From: SLRI01 sp964576715
GTDB lineage: Bacteria > Pseudomonadota > Alphaproteobacteria > Geminicoccales > Geminicoccaceae
Direction of reading: 5' to 3'
Length of the DNA: 64,000 bases
Assembly (NCBI GenBank): GCA_964576715.1
Contig: CAZNWE010000001.1
Coordinates: 45,300-109,299 of the forward strand
Made by a program: the position numbers and the translations under genes. The notes below the pieces were generated by a model, which worked only from the letters and a program-made list of their open reading frames with translations, was not told the DNA's origin and did not search any database. This document shows, in pieces, positions 7,935 through 18,368 of the stretch. Each line of letters begins with the position of its first letter. Positions within the stretch are counted from its first letter, which is position 1.

Positions 7935-10078
7935 CGCTCGAACAGGTGCAAGAGCAGCCGCAGCCGTCGCGTCCGCTCGCCGATCAGAGCGGGATCGGCC
8001 GCTAGTGCCTGACGCACGGCGTCGTGCGCGAGGGCCACGAGGTCGCCATCCGTTGCGAGATCGGCGAAGCGCAATCTGGGCAGGCCGCTTTGCCGGGCGC
8101 CCAGCAGCTCGCCCGGGCCACGCAGCCGCAAATCCTCCTCGGCGAGCCGGAACCCGTCGTCGGACTCGCGCAGGATCTCGAGCCGCGCCCGCGCCGCCCC
8201 GCCGAGCGGCGGATCGTAGAGCAGGAGGCAGTAGGACGGCCGGCTGCCGCGCCCGACCCGGCCGCGGAGCTGGTGCAACTGCGCGAGGCCGAAGCGTTGC
8301 GCCCCGTCGATGACGATGATCGTCGCTTCCGGCACGTCGACGCCGACCTCGATCACCGTGGTGGCGACGAGCAGCCGGGTCTCGCCGGCGGCGAAGGACG
8401 CCATGGCAGTGGCCTTCTCCGCCGGGCGCAGCCGCCCATGGACCAGACCGACGGCATCGTCGAAGCGGGCGCGCAACGCGGCGCAGCGCTCCTCGGCCGC
8501 GTGCTGTCCGGCGTCGGGCGTATCCTCGCCGGCAGCGATGCTCGGGCAGATCCAAAAGACCTGCTCGCCGCGCGAAATCGCGGCTCGGATCCGCTCGATG
8601 ACGTCGTCGAGCCGGCGTCGCGGCACGATGGCGGTGCGGATGGGTTGCCGGCCCGGCGGCTTCTCGTCGAGCCGCGAGGTCGCGACATCGCCATAGGCGC
8701 TCAACACCAGGCTGCGCGGAATGGGGGTTGCGGTCATCAGCAGGAGATGGGTGGCTGCGCCGCCGTCGCCCTGGCCCGTGTCGCCCTGGCCCCGGTTACG
8801 GTGGCCCTTGGCGACGAGCCCGACGCGTTCTGCGACGCCGAAGCGGTGCTGCTCGTCGATCACCGCGAGAGCCAAACGCTTGAACGTGACGCCCTCCTGG
8901 AACAGGGCGTGGGTGCCGACGACGATGGCCGCGGTACCGCTCGCGATACGCTCGAGCAACGTCCGGCGCGGTGCTGCGGTGTTGCCACCCACCAGCAGGG
9001 CCACCTCGACGCCGAGCGGGGCGGCGAGGGCGCCGAGCCCCTTGGCGTGCTGGCGTGCCAGCACCTCGGTCGGTGCCATCAGGGCCGCCTGCCAGCCGGC
9101 ATCGACGACGCGGAGCATGGCGGCCAGCGCCACCAGCGTCTTGCCGCTGCCGACATCGCCCATCAACAGGCGCGCCATCGCCCGCGGTTGGGCGAGGTCG
9201 GCAGCGATCTCGGCCATCGCCCGGGTTTGCGCCGCTGTGGCGGCGAAGGGGAGGGTCGCGATCAGCGCCTCGGCGGACGGGCTCGGACCGCTGATCGCCG
9301 GTGCCGGGAGCCGTGCCCGAGCCCGCCGATCGAGTGCCAGGGCAAGCTGGGTCGCGGTCAGCTCGTCGAGGGCCAGGCGGCGTCTTGCCAGCTCGACAGC
9401 GTCGCCGTCCTGCCCGGGCGCCACGGCGGCGAGCCCGTGCAGCCGGCCGAGTGCGGCTCGCCAGCCCGGCAGGTGCGCGCGCTGCAGCATGTCCGGGTCG
9501 TGCCATTCGGGAAGCTCCGGGGCGCTTTCCATGGCCAGGGCGATGAGCTTCTTCAGCCGCAGGGCACCCAGACCCTCGATCAGCCGATAGACCGTGGCGT
9601 CGCGGCCGCCGTCGCTCGCCGGCTCGGGGTGGACGAGCTGGTAGCGGTCGTTGAAGAGTTCCGGCCGGCCGATCAGCCGAACCGCCGCACCCTTGGGAAA
9701 GCGCTTCTCCAGCCAGGGTGCCTTGGCGTTGAAGAAGACGAGGTCGAGGGCCACGCCACCGGCCGAACCGGCGATCCGGTAGGGGGCCCGGCCGTGCGCC
9801 GGGCGGTGCTCGCCGACCAACACCTCGAGCGCGACGAGGCGGCCGACATCGCCCGGCTCGAGCCGGCGCACATCGACGATATCGCGACGGCGAATGGGTG
9901 CCGTGGTCAAGAGATCGAGCACCCGCGGTTCGTCCCGGCCGATCAGCCGGGCGCACAACCGCGCGACCTTCGGCCCCACCCCGGGCAGGTCGGCGAGCGG
10001 GCGAAACAGTGGAAAGAGAACCGCTGGCCGCGCCGGTGAGATCGTCGTCCCGGCACTGCCCTTGGCCGTCTCCGGCAT
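7901..10078 (-). CDS. recG: ATP-dependent DNA helicase RecG
   Basis: RecG remodels stalled replication forks and branched DNA. The 725-residue protein has an N-terminal wedge domain (LADLPGVGPKVARLCARL) and an OB-like region. The helicase core carries MGDVGSGKTLVALAAM (Walker A), DEQHRFGV (motif II), LLLMTATPIPRSL (motif III), TTVIEVGVDVPEA, QLHQLRGRVGRG and the end LRGPGELLGARQSG. A short glycine/glutamine-rich insertion (GQGDTGQGDGG) sits between motifs II and III. The ATG at 10078 precedes MPETAKG; longer in-frame extensions are not supported. Confidence 0.93.
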   Translation of the reverse strand: MPETAKGSAGTTISPARPAVLFPLFRPLADLPGVGPKVARLCARLIGRDEPRVLDLLTTAPIRRRDIVDVRRLEPGDVGRLVALEVLVGEHRPAHGRAPYRIAGSAGGVALDLVFFNAKAPWLEKRFPKGAAVRLIGRPELFNDRYQLVHPEPASDGGRDATVYRLIEGLGALRLKKLIALAMESAPELPEWHDPDMLQRAHLPGWRAALGRLHGLAAVAPGQDGDAVELARRRLALDELTATQLALALDRRARARLPAPAISGPSPSAEALIATLPFAATAAQTRAMAEIAADLAQPRAMARLLMGDVGSGKTLVALAAMLRVVDAGWQAALMAPTEVLARQHAKGLGALAAPLGVEVALLVGGNTAAPRRTLLERIASGTAAIVVGTHALFQEGVTFKRLALAVIDEQHRFGVAERVGLVAKGHRNRGQGDTGQGDGGAATHLLLMTATPIPRSLVLSAYGDVATSRLDEKPPGRQPIRTAIVPRRRLDDVIERIRAAISRGEQVFWICPSIAAGEDTPDAGQHAAEERCAALRARFDDAVGLVHGRLRPAEKATAMASFAAGETRLLVATTVIEVGVDVPEATIIVIDGAQRFGLAQLHQLRGRVGRGSRPSYCLLLYDPPLGGAARARLEILRESDDGFRLAEEDLRLRGPGELLGARQSGLPRLRFADLATDGDLVALAHDAVRQALAADPALIGERTRRLRLLLHLFERYEAVGALAAG

Positions 10079-10186
10079 ATCGACTACATCCCCTGCATGC
10101 CTGCCGCCCGGCCGCCGCGGCGCCCGGCGCGCTCGGCATTGAAGAGGGGCGTCGATGGCGGCGCAAGGACGCGAGGGGATGATGCC

Positions 10187-10446
10187 ATGAGCGAGAGCAG
10201 TGCCGACCGGCTGAAGCGCCTGGCACATCGCAGCCGCTACCGCGGCTTCAAGGAGGTCGACCTGCATTTCGGCCAGTTCGCCGAACGCCACCTGGGCGGC
10301 CTGACGGGCGACGAGGTCGACCAGTACGAAGCACTGCTCGACGAGGCTGACCAGGACGTCTGGGCGTGGCTGACCGGCGCTCGCCACGTTCCGGCCCGCC
10401 ACGACAACCGGGTGTTCAGGCTGCTTCGTGCCTACGAGCCGGTAGC

Positions 10447-10450
<4 letters not shown>
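10187..10450 (+). CDS. sdhE: Succinate dehydrogenase flavinylation factor SdhE
   Basis: SdhE helps attach FAD covalently to the flavoprotein subunit of succinate dehydrogenase. The 87-residue protein has the family motif in RYRGFKEVD (RGxxE), then LHFGQFAERHL and a C-terminal LLDEADQDVWAWL. The length is typical. The recG-sdhE-mfd neighbourhood is common in Alphaproteobacteria. Its stop overlaps the TTG start of mfd (TTGA), which points to translational coupling. Confidence 0.9.
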
Positions 10451-13953
<3,503 letters not shown>

Positions 13954-14045
13954 GGATCGAAGTTGTCAGCGCTGCGGTGGATTCCGCGACGAAGTGCCAG
14001 AGTGGTCGGTGCCTTGTCCGTGGCGGTTGGACGAGGTGTTGCGGC

Positions 14046-14066
14046 GGGGAGGTGGATTCCCTCCCC
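14046..14066. other. Hairpin-forming inverted repeat downstream of mfd
   Basis: GGGGAGG and CCTCCCC pair across a 7-nt loop. It is part of a structure-rich intergenic stretch (13954-14216) between the convergent mfd and hexapeptide-repeat genes. A second inverted repeat, CCGTCTT-A-AAGACGG, lies at 14119-14133. No gene is visible in this stretch. Confidence 0.4.
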
Positions 14067-14140
14067 AAGCGCAACGACACTTCCCGCATTGACATTTCCA
14101 GCGGTAGTGCACGCGCCACCGTCTTAAAGACGGAGGGGCC

Positions 14141-14164
14141 GGCGGGGAGGCGTGCCTCCCCGCC
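14141..14164 (+). terminator. Intrinsic terminator of mfd
   Basis: Two perfect 11-nt arms (GGCGGGGAGGC / GCCTCCCCGCC) separated by GT form a strong hairpin, followed by the T-rich tract ATCTTTCTTCTTC. It lies 187 bp after the mfd stop. Read from the other strand, the same stem could also slow transcription coming from the repeat-protein operon. Confidence 0.7.
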
Positions 14165-14216
14165 ATCTTTCTTCTTCACACGCCGGCCGGGCAGAGGATT
14201 GGTCGGCGTGCTTGGA

Positions 14217-15077
14217 TTATTCGTCGTCGATGTTGTGGTAGCCTTTGCCGTGCAGGTTGGTCTGCATCATGGCGCGGGCCTGCATCATCGCCCGGCTCTG
14301 CATCATGGCGCGTGATTGCATCATCGCCCGGCTCTGCATCATGGCACGCGACTGCATCATGGCGCGGCTTTGCATCATGGCACGCGACTGCATCATCGCC
14401 CGGGATTGCATCATGGCGCGGGACTGGATGGCGCCGCCGGTGCCGTCGTCGAGGAGCTCGCGAACGCGGAGGTCGTCGCGATCGGTGCCGGGGGCGAGCA
14501 TCAGCGAGCTGCGCTCGCTTTCCTCGATGACCTCGTAGCTGCCGAGGGTGTCCGGTACGTAGTAGAGCCGGCCGTCGGCACCACGCAGCGTGAAGCCGCC
14601 GTCGCCGGTGGTGCTGGCGAGGCCCACGGTGTCGGGAGCGGTGAGCCCGAGGGCGATGCCGACCTCGGTCTCGTCGATGTCGAAGAGGAGGGTCTCGGCG
14701 TCGAGGTCGGCTGCCCAGCGCAGGTATTTGGCGCGCGGGAAGGCCTTCTCGATCGAGTCTTTATCATCGGCCGGCGGGGCCGGCTCGGCGTCGGCGGGCG
14801 GAGACGGCAGCAGCAGCTTCAAGGGCTCGGGCAGGGTGTGCGGCTTGTCCTCGTCGGCGAAGCGATAGCCGTAGACGAAGGCGAGGCCGCCCTCGAAGAC
14901 GTTGAGCGCCTTCGGCGTGTTTTCGCCGTGGCCGGGCTTGAGATCCTGATAGCGGGTGTCATCGAGCTTGCCGGCCTCGGCGATCTTTTCGGGCACGGCG
15001 CCCTCGAGGAAGAGGAGCGGGACCTGCTTGACGTAGAGGATGACCCGTCGTTTTGGGGCGAGGCCGATGGTCGTCAT
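14217..15077 (-). CDS. Hexapeptide-repeat protein, candidate precursor of a YcaO/TfuA system
   Basis: This 286-residue protein resembles nothing I can name. Residues 1-218 look like a soluble domain with a proline-rich linker (PSPPADAEPAPPADD, about residues 90-105) and acidic stretches. Residues 219-272 are nine consecutive hexapeptides, eight SRAMMQ and one ARAMMQ. A 14-residue tail, TNLHGKGYHNIDDE, follows. It is the last gene of an operon with a YcaO enzyme, TfuA and a metalloprotease, which suggests a modified, multi-core RiPP precursor. The leader would be unusually long, so a Met-rich structural or metal-binding protein is an alternative. The ATG at 15077 has an AAGGA ribosome-binding site; the longer open frame overlaps the protease gene and is rejected. 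Confidence 0.7.
   Translation of the reverse strand: MTTIGLAPKRRVILYVKQVPLLFLEGAVPEKIAEAGKLDDTRYQDLKPGHGENTPKALNVFEGGLAFVYGYRFADEDKPHTLPEPLKLLLPSPPADAEPAPPADDKDSIEKAFPRAKYLRWAADLDAETLLFDIDETEVGIALGLTAPDTVGLASTTGDGGFTLRGADGRLYYVPDTLGSYEVIEESERSSLMLAPGTDRDDLRVRELLDDGTGGAIQSRAMMQSRAMMQSRAMMQSRAMMQSRAMMQSRAMMQSRAMMQSRAMMQARAMMQTNLHGKGYHNIDDE
14262..14423 (-). repeat. Nine tandem 18-bp units encoding SRAMMQ
   Basis: Nine units of 18 bp lie head to tail. The encoded peptide is constant apart from one Ser-to-Ala change in the last unit, but the codons differ. Serine is written AGC, TCA, TCG or TCC, arginine CGG, CGC or CGT, and glutamine CAG or CAA. Switching between AGC and TCN needs two changes. 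In the antisense frame the units vary (CIMARD, CIIARL, CIMARL), so the minus-strand peptide is what appears conserved. Confidence 0.9.
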
Positions 15078-15127
15078 GGGCGGTTTCCTTGTCCTCGGGG
15101 TCGTCAGCGCCGTGGATTTACTCGAGC

Positions 15128-16390
15128 CTAGACCAATGCCGCGTTGCGCGCCACGGTTTGGCGCCGGCGGTCGCGGGCGGGCAGGATCTGCCGCCAGTGG
15201 AAGCTCTCGGCGATGAGGGCCTGGTTGGTGGGGCCGGTGAGCGTGCGATCGACGGCGAGAAAGCTGCGGGCGACCCGCTCGAAGGTGAGGCCGTCGGCCT
15301 GCAGGCGGTGGAAGGTGGCAGCGAGCCTGAGCCCGACCATGTCGCGGGCGTCGGCGAGGGCGCTCTTGAAGCCCTCGGGCTCGTGCCGGTAGGCGTCGAT
15401 CAGGGCGTGGTCGTCGGTCGTGTCGAGCTCGTCCGTCTGGGCGGCGCGGCGCAGGGTGGACGCGAGGTCGGCGCCGACCAGGCCGAAGTCGACGAGGCGG
15501 TCGAGATAGAGGTCGACGATGATGTCGAAGATCGCCCCGGTGAGCGGCTGGCCCAGCGTGTGGGCCTGCTTGCCGGTGACCTTGGCGGGCGGGGTGTCGA
15601 GGCTGATGACGTCGGCCATCTTCAGCGCGTTGGAGGCCGAGCGGATCTGCCGGGTGGCCGAGAGCTCGCCGATCCGGTTGAGCTCGTTGGCCTTGTAGAG
15701 ATCGCCCTGGCTGACCCTGAGCACGTGGTCGATGAAGCTGTCGAAATGCAGGACGGAGAGCATCGCCACGCAGTCCGAGGCGGATTCGTGAAAGCCGCGA
15801 TAGGCGGTGGTCAGGGTTTCGGGCGTGGGCATGCCGACCAGCGAGAAGACCAGCCCATGCCCGGTCTCGTGCGCCAGGACGTCGAAGTTCAGCGCATAGG
15901 GGCGTTTTTCGCCCTGATCGTCGGCGCCCTCGCCGCATTCCATGAAGCCCCAGCCGAAATGGGCGTTGTCCCAGGCGACATGCGGGATCATTTCGAGCCG
16001 CGGGTGGGTCACGGCGAAGTGCCAGTGCAGCGGGCCGCCGAGATAGACCTCCCAGACATCGAGGACGCGGCGCACGGTGCCGAACATGTGGGCCGCCTCG
16101 AAGCCGGGATCGCCCGGATGAAGGTGGTCGAAATGGCCCTCAGGGTCAGGCGAGGCGGGGGCGGCCTTGGGGCCGCGGAAGGGCGGCAGGTCTTCGTCGC
16201 CATAGGGTTTCTTGTCGATCGGGGTGAGCGCGTACATGCGCTCGTCGGACGGGCCGGGGCCGAGGCTGCCCTTGGGCGAGGAGACGTGGACGACCTCGGG
16301 CTCCTGGAAATCGCCGAGCACGGGGGACTGGGCGAAGAGCCTGAAGCGGGTGCCGGTCGGGCGGAAGAACTGGTCGAGGGAGAAGCTCAT
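15128..16390 (-). CDS. Thermolysin-like (M4-type) metalloprotease in the YcaO operon
   Basis: This 420-residue protein carries the zinc motif HETGH in NFDVLAHETGHGLVFS. About 40 residues later GFHESASDCVAM supplies the third ligand glutamate and the following S-D pair, the arrangement of thermolysin-like gluzincins. There is no signal peptide, so it is probably cytoplasmic, which is unusual because M4 proteases are normally secreted. Its ATG overlaps the tfuA stop (ATGA at 16387-16390). The repeat-protein gene follows 50 bp downstream. A role in trimming or cutting the repeat protein is inference from context. Confidence 0.75.
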   Translation of the reverse strand: MSFSLDQFFRPTGTRFRLFAQSPVLGDFQEPEVVHVSSPKGSLGPGPSDERMYALTPIDKKPYGDEDLPPFRGPKAAPASPDPEGHFDHLHPGDPGFEAAHMFGTVRRVLDVWEVYLGGPLHWHFAVTHPRLEMIPHVAWDNAHFGWGFMECGEGADDQGEKRPYALNFDVLAHETGHGLVFSLVGMPTPETLTTAYRGFHESASDCVAMLSVLHFDSFIDHVLRVSQGDLYKANELNRIGELSATRQIRSASNALKMADVISLDTPPAKVTGKQAHTLGQPLTGAIFDIIVDLYLDRLVDFGLVGADLASTLRRAAQTDELDTTDDHALIDAYRHEPEGFKSALADARDMVGLRLAATFHRLQADGLTFERVARSFLAVDRTLTGPTNQALIAESFHWRQILPARDRRRQTVARNAALV

Positions 16391-17130
16391 CGGCTCGTCG
16401 CCTCGGCCAGGGCCTGTTCCCAGTGCAGCGTCCGCTCGAAGCGGAAGACGGGCAGGGTGGTGGCGAGGCTGCCCTGGGCGAGCCGGCGGAGCAGGGCCTC
16501 GGCGTCGAGGCGTTTTTGCGCGACCCGGCCGGATGGCAGCCAGGCTTCGAGCCGGGCGATGGCGGCGGGGTCGATGCCGGCGGTGCGGGCTTGTTCCAGG
16601 ACGGCGGCGTAGCGGCGGTCTTTGTAGAACAGCGCCTTGGCGACGGCGGCGATGGCGATGGCGGCCTCCAGGTCGATGACGGCTGCGTCGATGGCGCTGG
16701 CCAGGGTGGCGCGGATGTCGACCATGGCGTCGGTCGCGGGGTAGCCCATCTCGGCCGGGCCGTGGACGACGGCGACCTCGTCGTCATCCTCGAACGGTTC
16801 CGGGAAGGGCGGGAAGCGGCTGTTGGCGTAGGCCTCGAAGACCCGGCCGATGCCGCTCATGCCGAAGGCCTGGAGCTCGGCGGCGCGAAGCGCCCCCATG
16901 CTGGCCGCACCGGCTACCTGAATACCTTGGGCCAGGGCCCAGAGGATCTCCTTGTGCCAGACCGAAGGCACCTGCTCGAAATAGCCGTCGATCAGGGCCA
17001 GGGTGGTAGGCTGGTAGGCGTCGATCGCGCCCAGGAGGTCGCCGCGGCGGGCCGGTGGCAGGAAGACGGCAGCGCAGAGCTCTTCGGCTTGATCGCGCGG
17101 CATGGTGGGGCCGAGGAAGACGATGTTCAT
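16387..17130 (-). CDS. TfuA-like protein, partner of YcaO
   Basis: TfuA proteins act with YcaO enzymes and are thought to deliver sulfur when backbone thioamides are made, as in thioamitides and thioglycine of methyl-coenzyme M reductase. The 247-residue protein has the family core: IVFLGPTM at the start, LIDGYFEQVPSVWHKEILWAL, then GAASMGALRAAELQAFGM and DDDEVAVVHGP. The C-terminal half is helical. The start overlaps the ycaO stop by 4 bp and the stop overlaps the protease start by 4 bp. Confidence 0.88.
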   Translation of the reverse strand: MNIVFLGPTMPRDQAEELCAAVFLPPARRGDLLGAIDAYQPTTLALIDGYFEQVPSVWHKEILWALAQGIQVAGAASMGALRAAELQAFGMSGIGRVFEAYANSRFPPFPEPFEDDDEVAVVHGPAEMGYPATDAMVDIRATLASAIDAAVIDLEAAIAIAAVAKALFYKDRRYAAVLEQARTAGIDPAAIARLEAWLPSGRVAQKRLDAEALLRRLAQGSLATTLPVFRFERTLHWEQALAEATSR

Positions 17131-18368
17131 GCGGCGGCCGCCGTCAAGAGGGCCGCGGCGCGGCGGCCGGGGACGTAGGTCGAGCGCTCGCCCTCGAGGG
17201 CGGCCTCGAGGCCGGGGACGACGACACGGACGACGGCGAGGCCGAAGGCGGGCTTGTCGACGTCGATGGCGATGGCCTCGTTCATGCCGCAGCGGCAGAG
17301 CGCCTCGAGGGTGGCCTCGATGTCGTCGCGGAAGCTCGGCCGCTCGACAGTTCGGATGTCGGCGAAGGCGCGCTTGGGCGAGAGCCCGTCCAGGATGAAG
17401 CGGGCGGCGCTGCGGCGGGTTGCGAGCGCCGCCTCGCCGTAGTCGTCGTCGGGGATGTCCTCGCGCGCCCCGGCGATGAAGGTGGCGCGGGCCTGTGCGG
17501 CCTCGCTCAGCGCCCGGGCGAGCGCCACCTCCGGTGCCGGGTGGGCGCCGCTGCCGAGCTCCGGGGCGCCGGTGGTGCCGGTCGCATCGTCGATCAGGAC
17601 CAGGGCCGCGGGGATGCCGAGATCCGAGGTGATGTCGAACATCGCGACGTCGATAGCGGCCGTGGCGAAGCGGTCGAGCAGCCAGCGGCAGGCGGGGTCG
17701 CCCACCGTTTCGGGGCGGATCGCGGTGGTCGACTGCCAGGCGTCGGGGCCGAGCTTCCACAAGGTCAGGGCGTCCCGCTCGATCACCTCCATCAGCGCAT
17801 GGAGCAGCGCCTCGTCGCGCGTGTTGCCGGAGGCCAGGCCATTGGTGGTGGCGGCGAAGGTGGCGGAGTGGGGGGGCTCGGGCAGGGCGTAGTTGGCGTG
17901 GACCAGCTCGTAAGGCAGCCAGCTCCGGCCGCCGCCGATCAGCGCCTCGCCCTCGATCCAGAGGAAGGGGTGGCCGGGGTCGAGCGGCTCGATCGCCGCC
18001 AGGGGCAGCGCGTCGACGTCGACGAGCGGGTGGCTGAAGCGCATCTCGTCCAGGCTGGCGAAGCGGAGCGGCTGGTCGATGCTCTCGGCACACCAGGTCT
18101 CGTAGGCCTCCATGACCGCCGAGACCCGGGCGGCGTCCAGGCTCAGGCCCTTGCCCTGGAAGACCGAGAGCGAGCGGGCGTTCGGCCGACAGGCGGTCAC
18201 CACCGGGATGCCGATGCGGTCGAGGCCGGTGATGTTGGCGACCCGCGTGATGCCGAAGACCGGGAGCAGGGGGCTGAGCCTGGCCCAGGTCTCGGCGGGC
18301 GGGCAGCTGCGGCGGGTGCCGTGGCTGAACGGCTTGTCGGCCAAGCCGATCGGCTGGGGTGCACTCAT
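17127..18368 (-). CDS. YcaO domain protein (ATP-dependent peptide backbone-modifying enzyme)
   Basis: YcaO enzymes activate a backbone amide with ATP. With TfuA next door the likely product is a thioamide. The 413-residue protein shows the ATP/Mg motifs of the family: VMEAYETWCAE, NGLASGNTRDEALLHALMEV-IERDA and ARALSEAAQARATFIAGARED, followed by VVRVVVPGLEA. The C-terminus ends in LLTAAAA and lacks the PxPxP tail of azoline cyclodehydratases, fitting a TfuA-dependent type. No E1-like or F-protein partner is present. It overlaps both neighbours by ATGA, so five genes form one translationally coupled operon. Confidence 0.88.
   Translation of the reverse strand: MSAPQPIGLADKPFSHGTRRSCPPAETWARLSPLLPVFGITRVANITGLDRIGIPVVTACRPNARSLSVFQGKGLSLDAARVSAVMEAYETWCAESIDQPLRFASLDEMRFSHPLVDVDALPLAAIEPLDPGHPFLWIEGEALIGGGRSWLPYELVHANYALPEPPHSATFAATTNGLASGNTRDEALLHALMEVIERDALTLWKLGPDAWQSTTAIRPETVGDPACRWLLDRFATAAIDVAMFDITSDLGIPAALVLIDDATGTTGAPELGSGAHPAPEVALARALSEAAQARATFIAGAREDIPDDDYGEAALATRRSAARFILDGLSPKRAFADIRTVERPSFRDDIEATLEALCRCGMNEAIAIDVDKPAFGLAVVRVVVPGLEAALEGERSTYVPGRRAAALLTAAAA

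Noticed and set aside
14262..14423. SRAMMQ repeats as a CRISPR array or simple DNA slippage repeat
   Set aside because: There are no spacers, and units differ at silent positions while keeping the reading frame and peptide.
14245..14538. Plus-strand frame with Cys-containing repeats (CIMARD, CIIARL) opposite the SRAMMQ repeats
   Set aside because: Its units vary in sequence while the minus-strand units are constant, and it has no neighbouring support. The minus frame is the coding one.
15078..15938. N-terminal extension of the repeat protein to 15938
   Set aside because: It would overlap almost the whole 3' two-thirds of the protease gene in another frame and reads as Arg/Pro-rich noise. 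ATG 15077 has a ribosome-binding site.
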